The notes below the pieces were generated by a model. The model saw nothing but the letters and a program-made list of their open reading frames with translations, was not told the origin of the DNA and searched no databases. This document shows positions 58,551 through 64,000 of a stretch of DNA of 64,000 nt, piece by piece. The DNA is from Trinickia terrae (GTDB taxonomy: Bacteria; Pseudomonadota; Gammaproteobacteria; Burkholderiales; Burkholderiaceae). Where the stretch lies: the NCBI RefSeq assembly GCF_005144415.1, contig NZ_SWJE01000014.1, positions 124,001 to 188,000 of the forward strand, written 5' to 3'. The translations under genes were made by a program, and so were the position numbers. Each line of letters starts with the position of its first letter. The stretch's first letter is position 1.

Positions 58551-60002
58551 ATGACTCAAAGATCCTCCGCACGTCGCCATTCCAAATCGTCCATCGCGCA
58601 GAAACAGGCTGCGGTGCGGCAAGGGCGCCTGTCGGCGCTGCATCTTGCACCCGATTCTCTGGGCTTCGCGCTCGACGGAGCCGCGCAGGCGGTCGGCGCA
58701 GTGCGTGAGGGGAGCGCGCTGCCGGCAGCCCTCGCCGCGCTGCACGCATCGACGGGCGTCGCCCACGCCGCGTTGTCTCGCGGTGCCGTGCAGGACATCG
58801 CTTATCGGACGCTGCGCCGTCTTGCGAGCGTCGACTGGCTTGTCGCGAAACTGGTTCACAAGGCGCCGCCGGCGCATGTCGGCAACATGCTGAGCTGCGC
58901 GTTCGCGCTGCTTTCCGACGAGGCCGGCACCGCCGCCTATGCGCCGTTTACGGTCGTCGACCAAGCCGTGGAGGCAATCGGCGCAAGACGCGAGTTCGCC
59001 TTTGCGAAAGGGCTCGTCAACGCGGTGCTACGCAACTTCCTGCGTGAGCGCGACGCACTGCTGGACGAGTTCCGCGCGGACCGCGTCGCGCGCTGGAACT
59101 ATCCGGCATGGTGGATCGACGCTGTCGAGCGCGCCTGGCCCGATCGCTGGCAGGACATTCTCGAATCGGGCAATCGGCAAGGGCCGCTGACGCTGCGCGT
59201 CAACGCGCGCCGTGCGACAGCCGAGGCTTATTTGGAAACGCTGCGCGAACACCAAATCGACGCGACCCTGGCCGGCGTTCACGCAGTGCGCCTGGCAACG
59301 CCGATGCCCGTCGAACGCATTCCGGGCTTTACCGATGGCGTCGTGTCCGTGCAGGACGCGGGCGCGCAATTGGCCGCGCAATGGCTTGCCGTGCGCGACG
59401 GCATGCGCGTGCTCGACGCCTGCGCGGCGCCCGGCGGCAAGACGGGGCACGTGCTCGAGCTGGCCGACGTCGACCTCGTCGCACTCGAAAGCGACCCGTC
59501 CCGCGCGGAGCGCATCGGCGAAAACCTGACGCGCCTCGGGCTCGAAGCCGACGTGCGCATCGGCGACGCCGGCAGCCCATCGCAATGGCACGACGGGGCG
59601 CCGTTCGACCGCATTCTCGCCGACGTGCCGTGCTCGGCATCGGGCATCGTCCGCCGCCATCCGGATATCCGCTGGCTGCGGCGCGAATCGGATATCGCGG
59701 CGCTCGCCGCCGAGCAGCGGCGTATTCTCTCGGCGTTGTGGCCGCTCGTGAAACCAGGCGGCGAGTTGCTTTACGTTACCTGCTCGATCTTTCCGGAAGA
59801 GGGCGAGTTGCAGGCGCGGTGGTTTGAAAGCGCGCATGAAGATGCGGTACGATTGGACGCTCCGGGGCAACTGGTGCCGGTTCTTGCCCGCGAACAAGCC
59901 GGATCCGCGGCTGAACTCCCGAGTGCAGCCGGCCTCGGGCAGCGCACGGGTTCGGATATAGACCACGACGGATTCTTCTACGCGCGCTTTCAGAAACGGT
60001 GA
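58551..60002 (+). CDS. rsmB: 16S rRNA m5C967 methyltransferase RsmB
   Basis: 483 residues. N-terminal NusB-like helical domain, then the SAM domain: VLDACAAPGGKTGHVLELA, ADVPCSASG (first Cys) and YVTCSIFPEE (catalytic Cys). The DNA encoding its last residues overlaps the next start codon (GTGA). First gene of an apparent four-gene unit with DUF4390, sensor kinase and regulator. Confidence 0.95.
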   Translation: MTQRSSARRHSKSSIAQKQAAVRQGRLSALHLAPDSLGFALDGAAQAVGAVREGSALPAALAALHASTGVAHAALSRGAVQDIAYRTLRRLASVDWLVAKLVHKAPPAHVGNMLSCAFALLSDEAGTAAYAPFTVVDQAVEAIGARREFAFAKGLVNAVLRNFLRERDALLDEFRADRVARWNYPAWWIDAVERAWPDRWQDILESGNRQGPLTLRVNARRATAEAYLETLREHQIDATLAGVHAVRLATPMPVERIPGFTDGVVSVQDAGAQLAAQWLAVRDGMRVLDACAAPGGKTGHVLELADVDLVALESDPSRAERIGENLTRLGLEADVRIGDAGSPSQWHDGAPFDRILADVPCSASGIVRRHPDIRWLRRESDIAALAAEQRRILSALWPLVKPGGELLYVTCSIFPEEGELQARWFESAHEDAVRLDAPGQLVPVLAREQAGSAAELPSAAGLGQRTGSDIDHDGFFYARFQKR

Positions 60003-60589
60003 CGATCAAACGCTTTTTTCCGCTACGGCTCGCGGCCGCGCTCTGGATCGCGCTGACCCTTTGCCTCGCCGCAGCCGGGCCCGCGTGCGCCGATCCGATC
60101 TCCGTGCAGCGCGCCTCGCTGCAAGCGGACGGTACCGGCTGGAACCTCGACGCCCGCTTCGATTTCGAGCTCAACAGCAGCCTCGAAGACGCCGTCAACA
60201 AAGGCATCCCGCTCTACTTCACGACCGATTTCGAATTGAGCCGTCCGCGCTGGTACTGGTTCGACGAGCAGCCCGTGTCCGTGTCGCAGACCATCCGCCT
60301 GTCGTTCCAGCCGCTCACGCGCGAGTACCGCGTGTCGAGCGGCGGCTTGCAGCTCGGTTTTTCGTCGCTCGACGAGGCGCTCTCGGTCATCAAGCACGTG
60401 ACGTCGTGGCACGTGATCGACCGCAATCAGGTGCAGCCGGGCGACACCTACAACGCGTCCGTACGGATGCAGCTCGATACCGCGCTAATGCCTAAGCCGT
60501 TCCAGGTCGATGCGGTCAACAACCGCGACTGGGCGCTCGCTTCCGACTGGAAGCGCTTTAACTTCACGGTGGCTGAACGTGCTAAATAG
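59999..60589 (+). CDS. DUF4390 exported protein
   Basis: 196 residues. N-terminal signal/membrane segment about 10-30 (RLAAALWIALTLCLAAAGP), then a beta-rich domain with FDFELNSSLEDAVNKGIPLYF and WYWFDEQP. This family typically sits between rsmB and an NtrY-like kinase in beta-proteobacteria; its role is unknown, possibly in the kinase's periplasmic sensing. GTG start overlaps the rsmB stop by four bases. Confidence 0.88.
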   Translation: MTIKRFFPLRLAAALWIALTLCLAAAGPACADPISVQRASLQADGTGWNLDARFDFELNSSLEDAVNKGIPLYFTTDFELSRPRWYWFDEQPVSVSQTIRLSFQPLTREYRVSSGGLQLGFSSLDEALSVIKHVTSWHVIDRNQVQPGDTYNASVRMQLDTALMPKPFQVDAVNNRDWALASDWKRFNFTVAERAK

Positions 60590-62981
60590 AGTCCGCCGAT
60601 CCGTGGGAGCGAAGGGCGTCGTCGTGCGGCTGCTCGTGTCGACGGTCGCCGTCACCGCGATCCTGCTCCTCGTGCTGCTCGCCGCCGCGAGCGCCAACAC
60701 CGAATTCTTCGACCGCTACTACTCGTGGCTCTACGCAGCCAACATCGTGGTCGCGCTGATCTTCCTGCTCGTGGTCGTGACGCTCGTCGTGATGATCGTC
60801 GCGCGCTTGCGCAAGGGCAAGTTCGGCACGAGGCTGCTCGCGAAGCTCGCGATCTTCTTTGCGCTCGTTGGCGTGGTGCCGGGCGGCATCATCTACATCG
60901 TGTCGTATCAGTTCGTGTCGCGCAGCATCGAATCGTGGTTCGACGTCAACGTCGAGACCGCGCTGACATCCGGCCTGAACCTGGGGCGGGGCATGCTCGA
61001 CGCGTCGCTGTCGGACTTGCAGACGAAGGGCCGCATGATGGCCGAGCAGCTCGCGAGCACGGATCCTTCGAGCATGACGCTCACGCTCTTGCGTCTGCGC
61101 GACCAGTTCGGCGTGCAGGACGCGACGCTCGTCGAAACGGTGCGCACGGTCTCGGGCGCGACGCCGGAGCTGCACGTCGTCGCTCAGGCGACGAGCAATT
61201 ACGCCGCGCTCGTGCCCGACGACTTGCCGACGCAGCTAATGCTCAACCAGGCGCGCGGCCGTGGTTATGCGGCGATCGAAGGCGAGGTCGATGGCGACGC
61301 GAATTCGAAAGGCGCCTTGCGCTTGCGCATCGTGCAGCGCATTCCGGATTCGAGCACGTCGCTCCTGCAGCCGGCCGAACGCTTCCTGCAATTGACGCAG
61401 CCCGTTTCGCCTACGCTCGCGCGCAACGCCGATGCCGTGCAGCGCGCCTATCGCGAGTATCAGGAGAAGGCGCTCGGCCGCACCGGCTTGCGCAAGATGT
61501 ACATCGGCACGCTGACGCTCGCGCTTTTTCTCGCGACCTTCATCGCGATGATGCTGGCGCTCGCGCTCGGCAACCAGCTCGCGCGGCCGCTGTTCCTGCT
61601 CGCGCAAGGGACCAAGGAAGTGACCGAGGGCGACTACACGCCGAAGCGCGAAATCAAGTCGCGCGACGAGCTCGGCTTTCTCACCCAGTCGTTCAATGCG
61701 ATGACGCGCCAGCTTTCCGAGGCGCGCGCCGCCGTCGAGAAGAACCGCGTGGCGCTCGAGCATTCGAAGGCGTATCTCGAGAGCATCCTCGCGAATCTGA
61801 CGGCCGGCGTGTTCGTGTTCGATCGCCAGTTCCGCCTGACGACAGCCAACCGCGGTGCCGAGCGCATCTTCCGGCAGCCGTTCCAATCGATGCTGGGCGC
61901 TTCGCTCGATCACATCGGCGTGCTGGCCGAGTTCGGCGCGCTGGTGAAGAAGGCGTTTGCCGACCGCGATGCGGCGAGCACCAACGGCATGGCCGACGAC
62001 GGCCACTGGCAGCAGCAGTTCGCGGTGCCGGTCGCGGGCGAGACCGAGCCGCTGACACTGCTCGTGCGCGGGGCGCGGCTCGTGTCGAGCACCGAGAACA
62101 TCGAGGACGTGCAGACGGCGGGCTATGTCGTCGTGTTCGACGACATCTCCGACGTGATCTCGGCGCAGCGCTCGGTTGCATGGGGCGAAGTCGCGCGTCG
62201 TCTCGCGCACGAGATCAAGAACCCGCTCACGCCGATCCAGCTCTCCGCCGAACGCCTGCAGATGAAGCTCGCCGACAAGCTCGCGCCGCCCGACGCCGAC
62301 GTCCTGAAGCGTGGCGCGACGACCATCGTGAACCAGGTCGCGGCGATGAAGCAGATGGTCGACGATTTCCGCGAATACGCGCGCACGCCGCCCGCGGTGC
62401 TCGGGAATCTGCAGCTCAATGAGCTGGTGTCGGAAGTGCTGACGCTCTACGGCATCGAGGAGGGCAAGAGCGCGATCCGCGTGGAGCTTTCCGAGCTGCC
62501 CGTGATTCGCGGCGATGCCACGCAGCTTCGTCAGGTGATTCACAACTTGCTGCAAAACGCGCAGGACGCGGTGGCCGATGTCGAAAATCCGCGTGTTTTG
62601 CTCGAAACCAAGACAGTAGAATATGGCGACCCCGACGTGGACGGCACCGTGCGCGTCGCCGTGCGCCTGACCGTCTCGGACAACGGTGCGGGCTTCCCCG
62701 CGCGCATCCTGACGCGCGCGTTCGAACCTTACGTGACGACGAAGGCCAAAGGGACGGGACTCGGTCTCGCCACGGTCAAGAAGATCGTCGATGAACATGG
62801 CGCACGCATCGACATTCGCAACCGCGTGAAAGCGGGCGACGTGATCGAAGGGGCGCAGATCTCGATACTGTTTCTCCAGATGGCAGACGATGGCGCTTCG
62901 CCCGGTGCGGAGCACGCGCCATCGCACGGCGCCCGGGCGCCGGGAAACACAAAAGCAATAGTGCAGACAAGGGCAGCGTAA
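60579..62981 (+). CDS. NtrY-like membrane sensor histidine kinase
   Basis: 800 residues. Three N-terminal membrane helices (about 15-110), a periplasmic or membrane-edge domain to ~290, TM helix, HAMP (LARPLFLLAQGTKEVTEGDY), PAS, phospho-acceptor RLAHEIKNPLTPIQLS, then the ATPase domain with NLLQNAQDAV, DNGAGFP and KGTGLGLATV. GTG at 60579 overlaps the DUF4390 gene by 11 bases. The response regulator gene starts at the next base after its stop. Confidence 0.9.
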   Translation: MLNRVRRSVGAKGVVVRLLVSTVAVTAILLLVLLAAASANTEFFDRYYSWLYAANIVVALIFLLVVVTLVVMIVARLRKGKFGTRLLAKLAIFFALVGVVPGGIIYIVSYQFVSRSIESWFDVNVETALTSGLNLGRGMLDASLSDLQTKGRMMAEQLASTDPSSMTLTLLRLRDQFGVQDATLVETVRTVSGATPELHVVAQATSNYAALVPDDLPTQLMLNQARGRGYAAIEGEVDGDANSKGALRLRIVQRIPDSSTSLLQPAERFLQLTQPVSPTLARNADAVQRAYREYQEKALGRTGLRKMYIGTLTLALFLATFIAMMLALALGNQLARPLFLLAQGTKEVTEGDYTPKREIKSRDELGFLTQSFNAMTRQLSEARAAVEKNRVALEHSKAYLESILANLTAGVFVFDRQFRLTTANRGAERIFRQPFQSMLGASLDHIGVLAEFGALVKKAFADRDAASTNGMADDGHWQQQFAVPVAGETEPLTLLVRGARLVSSTENIEDVQTAGYVVVFDDISDVISAQRSVAWGEVARRLAHEIKNPLTPIQLSAERLQMKLADKLAPPDADVLKRGATTIVNQVAAMKQMVDDFREYARTPPAVLGNLQLNELVSEVLTLYGIEEGKSAIRVELSELPVIRGDATQLRQVIHNLLQNAQDAVADVENPRVLLETKTVEYGDPDVDGTVRVAVRLTVSDNGAGFPARILTRAFEPYVTTKAKGTGLGLATVKKIVDEHGARIDIRNRVKAGDVIEGAQISILFLQMADDGASPGAEHAPSHGARAPGNTKAIVQTRAA

Positions 62982-63671
62982 ATGGCAACCATCCTGGTGG
63001 TAGATGATGAAATGGGCATCCGGGAATTGCTCTCGGAGATCCTCGCCGACGAAGGACACCTCGTGGAGGTCGCGGAAAACGCGCAGCAGGCGCGCGATTT
63101 CCGTTTGCGTCAGGCGCCTGATCTGGTGCTGCTCGACATCTGGATGCCCGACACCGACGGCGTCACGCTGCTCAAGGAGTGGGCGGGGCAGGGGCAGCTC
63201 ACGATGCCCGTCATCATGATGTCCGGCCACGCGACGATCGATACGGCGGTCGAGGCGACGAAAATCGGCGCGCTGAATTTCCTCGAAAAGCCGATCGCGC
63301 TGCAGAAGCTGCTGAAGGCCGTGGAGCAGGGGCTGGCGCGCGGCGGGGCGGCGCTGCCCGTGGGCGGCGCCGCGGCCAAGCCGGCGGCGCCCGTCAACTC
63401 CGCGGCGATCGCCTCGGCGGCGGCGCTGCCGATGGCCGGCGCGGAGAATGGCGCAAGCGGCGGCCTGCCCGCCCAGACGGCGTCGATCTCGTTCGACATT
63501 CCGTTGCGCGACGCGCGCGATGCATTCGAGCGCGCGTACTTCGAATATCACCTCGCGCGCGAGAACGGCAGCATGACGCGCGTTGCGGAGAAAACCGGGC
63601 TTGAGCGCACGCACCTGTATCGCAAGCTCAAGCAGCTTGGCGTCGACCTCGGCAAGAACAAGGGAGAATAA
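62982..63671 (+). CDS. Response regulator with receiver and Fis-type DNA-binding domain
   Basis: 229 residues. Receiver domain with Asp8/Asp9 acidic pair, phospho-acceptor Asp52 in VLLDIWMPDTDG, Ser81 and Lys103 in FLEKPIALQKLL. A low-complexity Ala/Gly/Pro linker (120-170) replaces the AAA+ sigma-54 activation domain found in NtrX. The C-terminal Fis-like helix-turn-helix is NGSMTRVAEKTGLERTHLYR. It thus likely regulates without sigma-54 ATPase activity. Confidence 0.92.
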   Translation: MATILVVDDEMGIRELLSEILADEGHLVEVAENAQQARDFRLRQAPDLVLLDIWMPDTDGVTLLKEWAGQGQLTMPVIMMSGHATIDTAVEATKIGALNFLEKPIALQKLLKAVEQGLARGGAALPVGGAAAKPAAPVNSAAIASAAALPMAGAENGASGGLPAQTASISFDIPLRDARDAFERAYFEYHLARENGSMTRVAEKTGLERTHLYRKLKQLGVDLGKNKGE

Positions 63672-63687
63672 ATCTTCGAAAAAGGGC

Positions 63688-63716
63688 TTGAGGACGGCAA
63701 AAACCCTTGCTATACT
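63688..63716 (+). promoter_or_regulatory. Sigma-70 promoter of tRNA-Phe
   Basis: TTGAGG (63688-63693), 17-base spacer, TATACT (63711-63716). Start of transcription would fall just before the mature tRNA. Confidence 0.75.
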
Positions 63717-63729
63717 CTCGCTTCTTCGT

Positions 63730-63805
63730 GGCCCGGTAGCTCAGTTGGTAGAGCAGCGGATTGAAAATCCGCGTGTCGGTGGTTCGATTCCGCCCCAGGC
63801 CACCA
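63730..63805 (+). tRNA. tRNA-Phe (anticodon GAA)
   Basis: 76 bases with encoded CCA. D-loop AGCTCAGTTGGTAGAGC, anticodon loop TTGAAAA, T-loop GGTTCGATTCC. The acceptor stem GGCCCGG pairs with CCAGGCC except at 5-68, where C faces A. Confidence 0.95.
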
Positions 63806-63816
63806 GCAGTATCCAA

Positions 63817-63847
63817 CCCCAAGAATCGCGAGGTTCTTGGGGTTTTT
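63817..63847 (+). terminator. Intrinsic terminator of tRNA-Phe
   Basis: CCCCAAGAA/TTCTTGGGG nine-base stem, eight-base loop, five T. Confidence 0.92.
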
Positions 63848-63851
63848 CGTA

Positions 63852-63946
63852 TGTCGACCCGAGTTGACGCTTCAGCTGTCGGCCGGAGTTGGTGCTTCAG
63901 CACTTACTCCGGCCCCATGCCGAGCACTTACTCGGGTCCCATGCAA
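63852..63946 (+). repeat. Palindromic repeat, copies 2 and 3, one nested in the other
   Basis: The outer copy runs TGTCGACCCGAGT...CAGC (63852-63876) and resumes AGCACTTACTCGGGTC...ATGCAA (63923-63946). Inside it sits a complete copy (63877-63920) with arms GGCCGGAGT/ACTCCGGCC. The trinucleotide AGC flanks the inner copy, as a target duplication might. Confidence 0.7.
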
Positions 63947-63960
63947 GGCTGGCGAGCGCA

Positions 63961-64000
63961 TCAGTTGATGAGCGCGAGCCGGGCGGCAGGCAGAGGCCAG
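63961..64000 (-). CDS. Possible 3' end of a minus-strand gene leaving the window
   Basis: On the minus strand a frame enters from the right edge and ends at TGA (63961-63963) with the tail PLPAARLALIN. Only 12 codons are visible, so this is weak. Confidence 0.25.
   Translation of the reverse strand, partial: WPLPAARLALIN

Noticed and set aside
63583-63903. Frames crossing tRNA-Phe and the palindromic repeats
   Set aside because: They translate the tRNA, terminator and repeat; no independent support.

Overview
The window is GC-rich, gene-dense chromosomal DNA of a beta-proteobacterium. The protein sequences and the order parA-parB-(permease)-atpIBEFHAGDC point to the Burkholderia/Paraburkholderia/Trinickia group. 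The genus is inferred from gene order and remembered homologues, not from a search. The parAB pair and the ATP synthase operon suggest the replication-origin side of the main chromosome.

Layout. 1-2747: the end of parA, parB and an SLC13/ArsB-type permease. 2882-10714: the complete ATP synthase operon with a readable promoter, structured intercistronic spacers, a strong terminator and a palindromic repeat. 10883-19838: acyl-CoA synthetase, a CoA-binding protein, a periplasmic cyclohexadienyl-dehydratase-like protein, Hsp20 with a sigma-32-type promoter, hemE, priA and small proteins. 20020-25404: trifunctional putA with two inverted GTTGCA sites (the known PutA operator core) in its leader, and a LivK-type binding protein. 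25384-28785: an AT-richer accessory block encoding a type VI secretion PAAR tip, a zinc amidase and several exported proteins. 28874-36512: small zinc ribbon, methionine-type aminotransferase plus omega-amidase, amino-acid binding protein, FAD oxidase, and a divergent cadR/cadA metal-resistance pair.

36688-41438: a five-gene minus-strand operon, cysC / DHH phosphoesterase / sulfotransferase / TauE-type exporter / cysD. It could make PAPS, transfer the sulfuryl group, and possibly hydrolyse PAP and move the anion. It is the best candidate for an under-described pathway here. 41611-50112: chemoreceptor, tRNA-Lys, thioesterase, patatin, 2-hydroxyacid dehydrogenase, pckG and a LysR regulator. 50138-63671: topB, a thioredoxin, dprA, def-fmt, a LysE exporter, htpX, then rsmB-DUF4390-sensor kinase-response regulator read as an overlapping unit. 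63688-64000: tRNA-Phe with its own promoter and terminator, and two copies of the palindromic repeat, one nested inside the other.

Most of the window is core metabolism and information processing. The accessory or unusual parts are the PAAR/amidase block, the sulfation operon and the repeat family found directly after intrinsic terminators.
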